A stretch of DNA of 64,000 nucleotides. Origin: Cepaea nemoralis (taxonomy: Eukaryota; Mollusca; Gastropoda; Stylommatophora; Helicidae). The notes beneath the pieces were generated by a model, which was not told the origin of the DNA, did not search any database, and saw nothing but the letters and a program-made list of their open reading frames with translations. The position numbers and the translations under genes are program-made. Each line of letters begins with the position of its first letter. The stretch's first letter is position 1. The stretch spans positions 667,501 through 731,500 of the forward strand of contig JACEFZ010018348.1 of assembly GCA_014155875.1 (NCBI GenBank). The letters are read 5' to 3'. Below, one piece after another: positions 1 to 10,524 of this stretch.

Positions 1-119
1 GAGGTGTGACATTTATACGTACAAGATCATTAGCCACGAAACATTCAATACTGAAAAAATGGAAAAGCCAATAGTATATTTAGAAAGCAAACGTGAGAAC
101 GTTAAGATGGTAATCTACA

Positions 120-480
120 GATGGAAGACCTACGGGAATTAAAGATCAAAATAGGAATGTCAACGACCTTAACAGGAGATTTAAATAGTCGCCGGGAGAC
201 AACAACATAGACAAATCGGGAAAGATGTTGTTGGACTACACAGAACAAGAAAATCTAACCATCCTAATTAATGAATCTAAGACAAGAATAAATTCCGATA
301 GGGTATGATACAGGAATTAGACATTACTATAGCAACCATAAATTTCTCAGACATGGTTTGGGAAATAGGAACAACAGACACATACAGTGATCAGCTCTAA
401 ATAAAAATAAGCACCAGAATCTAAGTATGACAAAGGTGATTGGGCGACCTTTAAAAACAGACATAAATGAAAAAAGATCT
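120..480 (+). pseudogene. Decayed LINE endonuclease domain (C-terminal part)
   Basis: Remnant of an apurinic-type LINE endonuclease. A short stretch around 170-190 reads TGDLNSRR, which matches the GDFN/GDLN motif of the endonuclease. After a frameshift the next frame reads DNNIDKSGKMLLDYTEQ, the usual downstream context, and around 350-400 EIGTTDTYSDQ resembles the region before the terminal SDH motif. Stops and frameshifts break it, so it is dead. It lies upstream of a linker and reverse transcriptase in the same orientation, so I read 120-2620 as one old Jockey/I-type LINE. The 5' end runs to or past the window edge. Confidence 0.5.
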
Positions 481-555
481 AAACCAAAGGAAGCATACAT
501 GTCTATGCAGAAAAAAAAATAATTGGTGAAATATTTAATGACAGTCGGAAAAATA

Positions 556-623
<68 letters not shown>

Positions 624-835
624 AGTGCCCTGCCAAATGGCGTAGGTGTTCATGTATCTCCACAGATCGAGGTCTTTGGTGTTCTGGATCAACACTTCTG
701 AAGATATTCCTCCATGCCACTGCCTCACTCCATCCAAGATCATGACTCTTGGTCTCTTCCCCTTGATGTTTTCAGTTGTCAGGATGTTCTCCAATGCCTC
801 TCTTCTCATCATATAACCATAGAGAGTTATTTGTC
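556..835 (-). mobile_element. LINE 3' end (minus strand) with (ATG)n tail
   Basis: On the minus strand 812-624 encodes a 63-residue C-terminal piece, MRREALENILTTENIKGKRP then LDGVRQWHGG and DLDLWRYMNTYA, ending just before a pure (CAT)n tract (556-623), which is (ATG)n on the coding strand. The MRR..LENLVTTG.I.GKR pattern is the conserved C-terminus of a common metazoan endonuclease/RT LINE. The microsatellite is therefore best read as the 3' tail of this insertion. The fragment interrupts the plus-strand LINE between its endonuclease and linker parts. Relatives end at about 20,153 (plus) and 63,056 (minus). Confidence 0.7.
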
Positions 836-876
836 TTTCTTATTGTTGTATTAGAAAATACATATCAAGTGAAAAT

Positions 877-1320
877 ATGCCTGACAGCTTAATCAGCTCA
901 CAAATTTCAAATAAAGGCAAGAAACAATGGAACAAAAACCAGGTGGAATGGTGGAAAGACCGGTATTCTGTAGCTCTTGAAAGCAGGAGAAAAGCTCTGC
1001 AAGAAAACATACGAAATCCAACAGAGGAGAACCGCAACCTGTACAAAATGTCAAAATGTGGCGAAACAATGCCGATAGAGCAATTCGCAAAGCAATGGCG
1101 GAAGTTCTATCAAACACTTGGGCCAAAGACCCCAAGCACCAAATTATGGACAAAACTAACAGCAATAAAAAAAAAAAAAGAAGTAATAAGAGTTACAATA
1201 TACTTACCAACAAAAATAGAAACGAGTAAGAGAAAGCAGAAATCTTTACAAGGCAATTTTATGAAACCAGCTCAAACAGTTTTCCAGGCAATAAAGAATG
1301 TGAAAAATAAAGACAATTGA
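877..1320 (+). pseudogene. LINE linker region between endonuclease and RT
   Basis: A 147-codon open frame contains VEWWKDRYSVALESRRKALQ followed by NPTEENRNLYKM. This fits the PWW....E....R+KA+......T.EN...YK linker between endonuclease and reverse transcriptase of Jockey/I-type LINEs. The second half is lysine rich and loses similarity, running into the 19-bp minisatellite. It has the same orientation as the flanking endonuclease and RT remnants. An independent host gene is unlikely because the flanks continue the same LINE. Confidence 0.55.
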
Positions 1321-1418
1321 TGAAGGGTCTAAACCAAAACATACAGATATCCCAGTTGATCAATCATCAAACGATGAAATAACTAGAGAAGGCGCAATTG
1401 TAGAAAAGTCAATCGTGG

Positions 1419-1919
1419 CACCAGGAGACAATCAGGGCATCAGGAGACAAACACGGCATAAGGAGACAATCACAGTATCGGGAGATAATCACGGGATCAG
1501 GAGATAATCATGGCATCGGGAGATAATCACAACATCAGGAGACAAGCAAGGCATCAGGAGACAAACACGGCATCGGGAGATTGTCACGACATCAGAAGAT
1601 AATCATGGCATCAGGAGACAATCACGGCATCATGAAACAATCCAGGCATCATGAGGCAATCACAGTATCAAGAGACAATCACGGCATCAGGAGACAAACA
1701 CGGCATCAGGAGACAAACACGGCATCAGGAGACAAACACGGCATCAGGAGACAAACACGGCATCAGGAGACAAACCGGGCATCAGGAGACAAACCGGGCA
1801 TCAGGAGACAATAACGGTATCAGAAGACAAATACGGCATCAGGTGAATACTACGGCATCAGGAGACAAACAGGGCATCAGGAGACAATCACGGCATCAAG
1901 AGACAATCACGACATCAGC
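1419..1919 (+). repeat. 19-bp minisatellite inside a LINE
   Basis: About 26 tandem units with consensus ACGGCATCAGGAGACAAAC. Copies are most uniform at 1681-1810 and degenerate toward both ends (variants gagataatcac, gagacaatcac). Because 19 is not a multiple of 3, a stop-free unit is read through all three frames in turn, giving artificial open frames with a 19-residue peptide repeat (ASGDKHGIRRQTRHQETNT). These should not be annotated as genes. Confidence 0.9.
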
Positions 1920-1920
1920 A

Positions 1921-2620
1921 GAAGATCTTTTAAGCTACGAAATACTCAACAAATCGCCCAGAAGTACCATAGAAATAATTACAAATCTATTAACAAAGTA
2001 TGGCAATCGGCAACAAACCGAAACCGTGGAAGGAGTGTGCCTTTTCTGAAACCAGGAAAACAACACGCGGACTCATACATACAGACCTGTAGCTCTAACT
2101 CCGCCACTGGGGAAAAACCATTCAAACTGTTGTAAACAAAACACTAACATATTTTATGTTTAAAAAAAAAAAATGAATTCTGAAGCCAAACCCAGTCAGG
2201 TTTCAGAACAGAAAAAAGTGCGGTAGATCAAACATGGAACTTGAATGCGAAGTACAAAGAGGACTCAGAAAGAAAGAACAGAACAGTTGGCGTAATTTGG
2301 GATTTAAACAAGACGTGCGACCTGTGTTGGAGCGAGGGTGCACTGTACTAAATCCAGAAAACTGGCATAACAGGGGAACGTGTAGTCACATAACAGACTT
2401 TCTAACAGATTGGCAATCTGCAGTGAGAGTATATGAGGAACTGTCAGAAACATACGTACAAGAAAACGGAACTCCCCAAGGATCTGCACTGTCGCCCACA
2501 ATCTTCAACATAATAGTCAACGACCTGGCAGACGAGATCACACACGTCAAGAACTCCATATCGCAGTAAGCAGATGACTGTGCCATTTGGAGGGATGGAG
2601 GACGCCTAGAGTTAGTATTC
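1921..2620 (+). pseudogene. Decayed Jockey/I-type reverse transcriptase
   Basis: Across several frames the RT landmarks appear in order: PFLKPGKQHADSY (ancestrally P..KPGKD..D..SYRPI) at about 2040-2080, a QSGFR-like stretch followed by SAVDQ at about 2200-2230, NGTPQGSALSPTIFNIIVND at about 2467-2525, and ADDCAIW at about 2570-2590, which is the YADD catalytic box (a stop now precedes ADD). The order, spacing and PQGS..SP..FN motif mark a Jockey/I/CR1-class LINE. It ends abruptly near 2620, without thumb or C-terminus, and carries frameshifts and stops. Confidence 0.75.
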
Positions 2621-3018
2621 AGGTCCCAGCTTGGCATTCTCTTTCCGTGTGCCCTTCCCTCTTTGATACACATAGAATGTTGCAAGGTTTTTTTAACTTG
2701 CAAGTTTACCACAGATAGACTCACACAATGTTCAACGGCTGTGGGAGTTTACCGTGCGCAGAATGCAAGGGAGCCGCGGTAGTGCAGTGACTGGCAGGCT
2801 AGTCTACCCATCCGGTGGTCATAGGTCATATCTTCGAATGCCTTATGGGTGGGAATTTTTTCATTGATCTGCTCCCCCAGGTCGATCCAGCCTCACATTA
2901 GACAAGAGACATCGTCCACATGAGGCTGCAACAGCCAACAAAACACTAGATAATCAGGAGAGTCGTAGGAAATTACTTCGAGGCTGCATAGATGTAGTTC
3001 TATAGCGAATTCTAAGAA
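2621..3018. other. Unassigned, with a small hairpin
   Basis: No coding signal. A CAGCCTCA/TGAGGCTG inverted pair sits near 2888-2930. A weak tRNA-like stretch (GTGACTGGCAGGCTAGTCTAC, then TCTTCGAATGCC) at about 2785-2850 may be an old SINE head but is not convincing. Confidence 0.4.
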
Positions 3019-3588
3019 CAACAAGTGGGCACTCTTCCGAATAACGGTCCTAAATGGGGACATAACTCTGTAGTGTAAAAAGCATCCCTTACAGGGACTC
3101 ATTAGGTGATATAATAAAAACAAAAATTAAACACTACGAACTAAAATATAGAACTGAGAAAATGGAATTACATACCAATAACATTTCACAGTTATATGTG
3201 AAAATTGTGGCACGACAGTTGTAAATACTGTCCGAAAGCACGCTCTTTGTGAAAAAATTGTACATATCGGAACGAACATTGAATATGTTGTCGATCACTT
3301 CCGGCTCAGTGTGACGTGGAAGGCTAGACCGATCGGTGGATGCAATAAATGTTTTTGGGCCCAGAGGGCCCTTACAGCCGTCGGAGTGTATACCTATCAG
3401 TTATATTTGGAAATAGATATACACTCCGACGAAGTCAGGGCTTCGGGTCCAGGAAACATTTATTGTATCCATAGATTGGTCTAGCAGTCCATGTCACATC
3501 AACTAATGAGGCCCTGCAAGGGATGCTTTTTACACTACAGAGTTATGTGCCCATTTGAAACCGTTATTCGGAAAAGTGCCCAACAAGG
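3019..3588. repeat. Fold-back (long inverted repeat) element
   Basis: The outer left arm 3019-3110 is an imperfect reverse complement of 3498-3588; both carry CATAACTCTGTAGTGTAAAA and AAGCATCCCTT. The inner arms 3310-3400 and 3415-3497 also pair, for example CTAGACCGATCGGTGGATGC against its right-arm counterpart, and the centre closes with CGTCGGAGTGTAT/ATACACTCCGACG. About 200 bp (3111-3309) between the left arms has no right-arm match, so the left side gained an insertion or the right side lost sequence. No transposase is present. It could be a MITE or a fold-back element; no TSD was identified. Confidence 0.8.
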
Positions 3589-3823
3589 GTAAATAACAAG
3601 AGCAATAAAGACGTCTTGAAGAGAAGCAACTAAGAAGAGATCTGGTAACTCATCTGGAGTATTACTTTCTTGAACACACCAACAGGGGGAGAAAACTGGA
3701 GAACGTAATGACAGAAGTGACGCTGAAGGTGACAAACTAGCAATAAGATGCAAGACGGATTGACTTCATGGCATGCAGAAACTTCTGTATTGGGAATGAT
3801 TTCCACCTCCAGAGATAGGAGAC

Positions 3824-3826
<3 letters not shown>
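3589..3826. other. Unassigned, ending in the left TSD of the next LINE
   Basis: No gene is visible. ATAGGAGACTTA at 3815-3826 is repeated exactly at 6133-6144 and is the target-site duplication of the LINE between them. Confidence 0.7.
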
Positions 3827-3856
<30 letters not shown>

Positions 3857-3986
3857 CTTTCCTCTTGAGCCTAAGGCGGCGCATAGTGCAGAAGTCCTGT
3901 CTCTCCATGCCTGGCGGTTCGCTGCTACCTGTTGTAGATCTTGGATATTTACTTGGCCATTGAATGAGCCTTCTCTAATGATGGTT

Positions 3987-4600
3987 CTACGCAGGGTCTC
4001 TCTTGGTCTTGTCCATTCTGAGTACATGGCCGATGTAGTTCCACCGGCGTCTTCTTATGAAATTGGATACTGTATCTTGCTTAGTCTCTTGTCTTATTTG
4101 CGAATTGGTTCTGAATTCTGTCCAGTGGATGTTTAGAAGTCTTCTAAGACATTTGTTCTCAAAATTGTCTAATTTTTTATCTAAAGCTACCGTTGATTTC
4201 CAATTTTCACATCCATACGTTAACACTGGAATCACACAAGAGTTGAAGATTTTAAGTTTTGTGTGTTTGCTGAGTGACAGTTTATTGAAGGCACTAGATG
4301 CCAGTGCGATTCTAGATGATATTTCTGGTGTTGAGTCCCCTGTAGATGTCATTTTGCTTCCTAGGTATGTGAAGCTGTTGACTTTTTCAAGAACATAGCT
4401 GTTCAATTTGGTGTCATCTGAACTGTTGGTAAGATCAATAACTTTGTTTTTGTGGTGTTAATTTGGAGACCAATTTGCCCTGAAACATTTTGGAGGTGGT
4501 TTATTTTCTCTTGGGCATCCGGGTGTGTTGAACTCAAAAGCACTATGTCGTCGGCAAAGTCCAGGTCTTCTAGAATTTTGTCAACCCAATGGATACCCAT
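3987..4600 (-). pseudogene. LINE RT active site, thumb and C-terminal domain
   Basis: Two overlapping frames continue the RT. 4600-4403 carries DFADDIVLLSS (the YADD equivalent) and KTKLL. 4406-3987 carries VNSFTYLGSKM, RIALASSAFNKL, VLTYGCENW, NKCLRRLLNIHW and NYIGHVLRMD. The F.YLGS, LTYGCE.W and GH..RM series is the normal C-terminal half of this LINE class. A frameshift near 4404 separates the two frames. The reading then runs toward the (CTAA)n tail. Confidence 0.85.
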
Positions 4601-4607
4601 ATTTGTG

Positions 4608-5768
4608 TTATTTGTGCATGACCCAATCGATAGCTATTTCAAAAAGCATCGGTGATAAGACACAACCCTGTTTCACTCCTGTTTCGACTGAGAACCAGTC
4701 AGAGTTGCCTGTTTCTGTTCTTACGCAGCAACGTGTCTCTTTGTAGAAAGATTTTATGGCGTTGGTATATTTGGTAGGAAAACCATAGATGTTAAGTAGA
4801 TTCCAAAGTGAAGGACGGTGGATGCTGTCGAAGGCTTTTTGAAAGTCGACAAAGTTGGTGATTAATTTCGACTGGAATTCTACGGAATCTTCAATGATTA
4901 TTCTGAGGGTGAAAATGTGGTCTACGCATGACCGTTTTGGTCTGAAGCCTGCTTGTTCTTCTCTGAGCCTTTCATCTATCGCCTTTTTCAATCTCTCAAG
5001 TAACATGCTACAAAAAAGTTTTCCTGGTACTGATAATAGAGTGATACCACGCCAATTATTGCAATCAGACATATCGCCCTTTTTAGGCAGTTTGAAAATT
5101 ACACCATCTTTCCACTGTTGTGGTGGGGATTCGCTTTGCCAGATTTCATTGATCAGCTGTAACAAACGTTGTAAGGTGTTCTCATCTGCTGCTTTGAGCA
5201 TTTCTCCTGAGATTTCATCATCACCAACAGCTTTGGTGTTCTTCAATTTTTTTATGGCTGCTTTAATCTCTTCCATGGTGAATGACTCGCAGGAGGCATC
5301 TAGTGGGGGCATAGTAATTTCTCCATCCAGGTTCAGAACAGTGCCAGGCTGCGGTCTATTTAATATTTCTTTGAAATATTCTGCCCATCGTTGCTTTTGA
5401 AGGTCATCGGATAATAGTTGATTGCCTTGTTTGTCTTTCATGGGTATATTTGGTGTAGGTGAGTGATTGCATAGTTGCTTCATGATATGGAATACGGCTC
5501 TGTTGTTTCCAGTTCTGGCAGCTGCTTCGACGTCGGAGGCCAGGCTGTGAATAAAGTTCTGTTTGTCTTTTCGTGCGCTTGATTTCACCTCTTTATCCAA
5601 CATAGAGTATTTTTGCTTATGGGTTTCATATGTAGATGTGTCTTTTGCAGAAAGAAGTCTTAGTTTTGCTTGTTTTCTTTCTTGTATCTTCGTCCAGGTG
5701 TTATCGCTTAGCCACTTCTTCTTCTGTCTTTGTACGTAGCCGACTGTGTTTGTTGCAGCATTTAGCAA
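4608..5768 (-). pseudogene. LINE reverse transcriptase, N-terminal and palm parts
   Basis: An uninterrupted 386-residue frame within the LINE. RT landmarks in order: KNTKAVGDDEISGEMLK, WKDGVIFKLPKKGDMSDCNN, WRGITLLSVPGKLF, EEQAGFRPKRSCVDHIFTLR, the VDFQKAFDSIHRPSLW box with the first catalytic aspartate, and GVKQGCVLSPMLF. The frame breaks near 4604 and the FADD box falls in the next frame (4600-4403: LDFADDIVLLSS), so the protein is no longer continuous. It copies LINE RNA at the target nick. The Q.GFR..RSC.DHI and KQGCVLSP signatures belong to the common metazoan endonuclease/RT LINEs. Confidence 0.85.
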
Positions 5769-6144
5769 GGTATTTTTTAGGAAATTCCAATTTTCTTCAA
5801 TGTTGTTTTTAATATTCGCATTGCTTTCTTTGTTAGCATAGATGCTTTGTACCTCTGAATTGAATGCGAGTTGGTGTTCTTTAGTCAGTAGGGACTGTGA
5901 GTTTATTTTCTTAATTCTGGGTGATCTGTGCAGTCTTGAGCTTTATTTTTAGTTTGGCAATGCAGAAATTGTGATCACTGCCAGTATCTGCACCTCTGTA
6001 GGCTCTGACGTCTTGTACTGATGAACGGAATTTGGCATTAATGCAAAAATGGTCTATCTGATTTTTTGTGATGCTATCAAGCGAGTTCCACGTGACTTTG
6101 TGTATATCTTTGTGCGGAAATAAAGAGTCTAAATAGGAGACTTA

Positions 6145-6430
6145 CAGACACATAAATGACGGCCGACACATGGATTATAAGAAGTCAGAAAGAAGTGTGT
6201 GGCAATACATGGCCATCAACATACACAATATGAGAAACAATGACTGCAGACGGATATAACAATAGAGGAAATAAACACAGCTAGGTACTTTATGGCCTAT
6301 TCTTACTGGAGGCTGTGGGCAACACCACATGGCATGGACTAAGGAAAAAGAGACGGGTACTACTGACACACATCATACGGCATGGACTATTCTTGTGTGA
6401 CAGGAGACTGTGGGCAGGGCCGTGCCGTGC
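6145..6430. other. Unassigned spacer
   Basis: No supported feature between the two LINE insertions. Confidence 0.6.
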
Positions 6431-6443
6431 TACGATACGGAGA

Positions 6444-7403
6444 TATTTAGTTAGTTAGTTAGTCGACAGATCATCCTCATTGCACATCGAACCATTCAGT
6501 CCATAAATGCTCGGATCCCCTCCTCAGCAAATCCCGCAGCGTCTGGCGGCTAACGACGCCAGTTCTGTATTGGTTTATCAATATTCTTTGGCTTCCTGTG
6601 TAGTGTTCTTGTTTGGCCACCCCTCTTTTGATTTGCTGTTCTCGCAGTCTGACCATGGTTGTAGATTCGCAGTCATCACATGGTTCTCGCACAAGTCTTA
6701 CTTCTCGTAGAGCATTCAGAATGTCACCTGGTCCATGGCGCGTCCGCCCTCCACCTTAGCCTTACCTGCGAGCTTGTCAGCCCGCTCATTTCCTTGTACT
6801 CCCGCATGCCATGGCACGAAGATGAAACTAATCTTTGTCAGCCGAGACCGCTCCAGAGACAGCAACCACTCTCTTCGGATCCACCCCATCTCTATCCTCT
6901 TGAGCATGCTCATTGAGTCGCTAAGAAAAAATGCCCTATTGAATGTCTGTGTCTCGAGCCATGTTATTGCTTTACTTACAGCCATGGCTTCCATAGTCTG
7001 GCTACTTGTGGTCTCAACAAAAGCACCAGAGTCTTCCTTCACAATTCTCTCTCCGGCCCGCGTCGTGAAGGCCCATGAGCTTCTCACATGTCAGACGACC
7101 GACCCATCTGTGCAGATGACAGCATCACCGTCTAACGAATTCTCGAAAATCAACGTTTGTACTTCCGCCTCCACAACAGCCGGATTTTCTTGTTTGCATT
7201 TTCTGTCTAGTTGGATGCAAACTGAAAAGGACGTACATAAATCTGTTGGCACTTGTACCCACTCCTCATCAGGTTCTAAGTCCTCCAGTGAACACACCTG
7301 TTAAAGAATGCCTTCGGCTTGACCCATCCACGACCTTCCTCTTTTTAACCTGCTGCCCTTCACCTTCCTAATTTCACTATGCAGTGCTTGTTCTGTGTTA
7401 CGA
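6444..7403 (-). mobile_element. 5'-truncated RNase H-bearing LINE (I-type) with TSD
   Basis: A 960-bp insertion flanked by the exact 13-bp repeat TACGATACGGAGA (6431-6443 and 7404-7416). The minus strand encodes an RNase H domain and then a C-terminal tail. The 3' end reads GATGATCTGTCGACTAA and then (CTAA)n, seen as (TTAG)n at 6447-6462. The RNase H places it in the I-type group of LINEs. The same GATCTGTCGACTAA end is found on the tRNA-SINEs at 20,228 and 45,087. Confidence 0.88.
6716..7297 (-). pseudogene. RNase H domain of I-type LINE
   Basis: Two frames joined near 7090. The upstream piece (7297-7091) ends in GDAVICTDGSVV, holding the first RNase H aspartate in TDGS. The downstream piece (7087-6716) continues SSWAFTTRAGERIV, SSQTMEAMAVSKAITWL (catalytic glutamate), AFFLSDSMSML (second aspartate) and FVPWHAGVQGNERADKLAG (the WH.G..GNE.AD box with the final acidic residue). 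All four acidic positions are visible. One frameshift splits them. The domain would remove RNA from the RNA:DNA hybrid. The tail at 6692-6477 (IKRGVAKQEHYTG, YRTGVVSRQTLRDLL) is the C-terminus of the same protein. Confidence 0.88.
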
Positions 7404-7416
7404 TACGATACGGAGA

Positions 7417-8155
7417 GGGTGTCACATCAGGCGGCACCGTAAGGGGCCGGCATATATAGCGAAATCAAAATACAATTTGAACCATTCAATAATTAAAAAT
7501 CTTTACGCAAGGCTTTTCTATATTGCTCTATGTCTATGTTATTCCGATCTTGATGTATACAATTTATGATTTATCGCACGCCTCAGTCTAAGCGCTTTCG
7601 GTACCCTTTGATTTCGGTTTCTGGTGCAGGTGCATCGATGGGGAGCGCTCGCCGAAGACTTTTGATAGGACAGCGCGAAGCTATTATTTTTGTTTGTAAT
7701 ATACCGCGCGGCCGCTCCTAAAAGCTGAGGCAGCAATTATCACAAAAGACAATTGCACGAGTTGTGTGTTGATAGTTCTGCTTTTAACTGACAATTGTTG
7801 ACAATATTTGATTTTATTGTTAGAGATTTTAATTTAAAATTTGTCTCGAGAAATGGCAAGTGGCTGTGCTGTGTTTAAACCAGTAAATCAGATATATAAT
7901 ATATCTATATCAGTATAATATTTTTGAATTTAAACTAATTTAGTTTTTCTGTTTAAAAAATAGATTAAGTAAGAAAATTATTTATTTTACAGCAAGTGTA
8001 GTTGCTTACTATAATTGAAAATGATTATGTTATGAGAAAGGGACTCGTATTAAAAAGTAGCGTTTTCATGGACTGTATCTCCATCGCGGAACGTGTGCCT
8101 GTGTATGATAGAGAGTTATTTAGGTAATATTGAGCTACTTTTGCGTTCTGTGTGT

Positions 8156-8156
<1 letters not shown>
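7417..8156. other. Unassigned AT-rich sequence
   Basis: No gene or repeat recognised. 7740-8050 is AT rich. Confidence 0.5.
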
Positions 8157-8245
<89 letters not shown>

Positions 8246-8258
8246 GAGAGAGAGAGAG
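8157..8258 (+). repeat. (GACA)n(GA)n compound microsatellite
   Basis: GACAGACA repeats pass directly into a GA tract with one interruption (GAGCGAGA). Open frames across it are artefacts. Confidence 0.97.
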
Positions 8259-9526
8259 TTGCTAGGGAATATTTGCATGTGCCTACTTTTGTGTTCGTTA
8301 TTTACTGCTCTATTTTTACCAATTTCATATATATATTGAAGTGGAGACAATACAATAACACGTTAAAGAAAGGCATATGCCAAAAGAGCTGCTAGCTGTC
8401 AATTTGACTGTGAATTTGTATTTAATGTTTGTATTATAGTATAGAACAGAAAAGAAGAAAATTGTCCGGAAGTCAATATAAAAAGAAACGCTTAAAGAAA
8501 GAGGATACGTTAGTTAGTCAGTTAGTCGTGGTTCCAACTTCATGGCAACGGGTCGTCCCCATTATGCTCCATTCCTGTGCCAGTGAATATCACACAAAAT
8601 GCTCCTCGGGAGCCTCGGCAAGCCAACATCCCGCACAAGAAAGAGGAACAGTGAAGAAAGGACAATTGAAGGTTATTTTAAAGAAAAAAAAACATTTAGT
8701 GTGCGGCATTTCGAAGACTTGCACCATACTAAGAGAAAATCTACCGCAGGGCCAAGACTGTGGACATAGATAACAATCAAAGTCATACAGCACCGGCGAC
8801 ACGCCGTCCTGTATAGGGATTCTGAGTGGAATGCGTCATGAACTTGTTACAATGTATGAACGTGCAGACATCCACACATTCCTATTCTCTTTTAAATTCT
8901 TCCGAATTCTTCGGAATTCTCTGATTTAAAATGAGATACTGACAGACTAATAGCGCTTGCCGCTGAAAATTATTTCCAAGCTGCAGAGAAGCAATAAACC
9001 TCAATCCAGGTAAGGTGGAGGAAACTGCAAAGAAATAAACTGTTTCCATCCTTCTTAATGACTTGGCTGACCGATATGCAGTTGATAAATGATGGTGACT
9101 GTTACAGGTCACACAACAAAAATACGCTAATTACCTGAGGACCTTGGGCCACGTGACGTCTGGCTGCACGAGAAGGCACCGCGGGACATTGCTTCAGCTG
9201 CCGCGCTCCAGTGGCGGTGTGCACACGTTTCTATTTATAAGCTACTTATGTTTCTATCTATACCTGCTGTACAAAACAGCTCAGCTGCTCCCAGAGATCC
9301 AGTTACTATGTATATTTTTAAAGCCATCAATCATTCGAATCTATTTTTGCAAGTTCCTTAATACGCAATTTCGTTAGCATTTACTTGGTCCACGAGCTCA
9401 TCACGGAACATAAATTGCCACAAAGATTTTTAGTTTTGGAAAACATTTAAACAAACATGCGTATTCAGACGTATAACATATATCCATCCGCCCGTCCATT
9501 CATTGATTTCACCCATCCATCCACCC
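8259..9526. other. Unassigned
   Basis: Several short open frames, none with recognisable motifs. GTTAGTTAGTCAGTTAGTC at about 8510-8528 recalls a LINE (CTAA)n tail but has no convincing LINE sequence beside it. Confidence 0.45.
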
Positions 9527-9652
9527 ACATAGACAGACAGGCAGGCAGACAGACAGTTAGGCGTACGTACGTACACAAACAAACACAAACACACATACAC
9601 GCACGCACACACATACGCGCACACACACACACACATACACACACACACACTG
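9527..9652 (+). repeat. (GACA)/(ACGT)/(CA)n compound microsatellite
   Basis: GACAGACAGGCAGGCAGACAG, then GTACGTACGTAC, then interrupted CA repeats (9590-9652). It directly abuts the presumed 5' end of the full-length LINE. Confidence 0.9.
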
Positions 9653-10524
9653 ATAGTGAATATTCCACAGTGGGCAGTCCTATGCTCAGGGCTTCAAACC
9701 GTAGCTATTCTATCACGGGGGTACACAATAATGGGGGGTACGGGGTGTCAGGCATTGGTAGCACCTTTGGTAAGGATGACTCTCATGTCCTTTTTAGGAC
9801 CCATCCCCCACTGGTCCAAGCCTGACACCCAGCTCGTGCCTGTGGCTCCTAGTAGCTGTCAGCATGCGACAGCGGCCACCCCCCGGGCAACAGCTGTGAG
9901 AGGCTGGCTAAACCAGGCATGGGTATCCGATTTGGTGTCAAACCAAGAGGTAAACTAGGGTATGCCTACCCAGCATGTGAAGACAGGATTCGGCAGACTG
10001 CGCGGAAGAAATCATTCCTGATTCAACGGGCAAGACGGCGTTTACCTGCAAAGCGTTGTGGAACGTAATGGGCACGGCAAGGCACGTAGAGCGCCCTGGT
10101 CATCCACTGCACCTGTATTCGTCTCCAGTCGTCTCGACTTGTCTTGCCACTGGACTCAGATGGACTCAGGCGAGAGAGTGAGGTCGACGAATTGCGCAAC
10201 TCTTCCTCACTTTAATCCAAGTCATCGCGCAAGTCATTCTTCATCCAACGTCATATATCACCTTCAAGCCCTGTGGCGATGGGCGAGCGGCGAAGCGGCA
10301 GGCGTGGGTACGCTGGCAGCCGTAGTCGCAGACCTGCACACAGGCGGCTCAGGCCATATGGTCGTCTTCTACTGACCGGAGCAGCAGTGGGATTCGGCAG
10401 CCCCCTGAGCGACTGAGCAGCCCTCTATAGGAACACACTGCTCACCCCCATAGCATGAGGAAGGGGCTAGAAAAGGGGCCCTAAACATTGTCTGCCCCAT
10501 CTCTACCTAACCAGCTAGCCGCGG

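Larger units (their letters stand above)
3827..6132 (-). mobile_element. 5'-truncated LINE with (CTAA)n tail and 12-bp TSD
   Basis: A 2,306-bp minus-strand LINE bounded by the exact 12-bp duplication ATAGGAGACTTA (3815-3826 and 6133-6144). On the coding strand it starts within the endonuclease (the DVRAYRGADTGSDH motif near 6000-5960, where SDH is catalytic), continues through linker, RT and C-terminal domain, and ends in a (CTAA)n tail seen as (TTAG)n at 3827-3856. A 5' truncation plus a 3' simple-repeat tail is typical of target-primed reverse transcription. The exact TSD and long open frames indicate a fairly young copy. Confidence 0.9.

Noticed and set aside
535..720. Open frame with a long poly-methionine run
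   Set aside because: It is a translation of the (CAT)n tail of a LINE in the wrong frame.
1581..2049. Overlapping frames encoding a 19-residue repeat protein
   Set aside because: Produced by the stop-free 19-bp minisatellite; the same peptide appears in all frames.
4855..5400. 181-codon plus-strand frame
   Set aside because: Antisense of the minus-strand LINE reverse transcriptase.
6735..7304. 189-codon plus-strand frame
   Set aside because: Antisense of the LINE RNase H domain.
8093..8395. Arg/Glu-repeat frames
   Set aside because: Translation of the (GACA)n(GA)n microsatellite.
10058..10375. Small gene before the LINE endonuclease
   Set aside because: Lies in the GC-rich 5' leader of the LINE, no recognised domain; a separate ORF1 cannot be supported.
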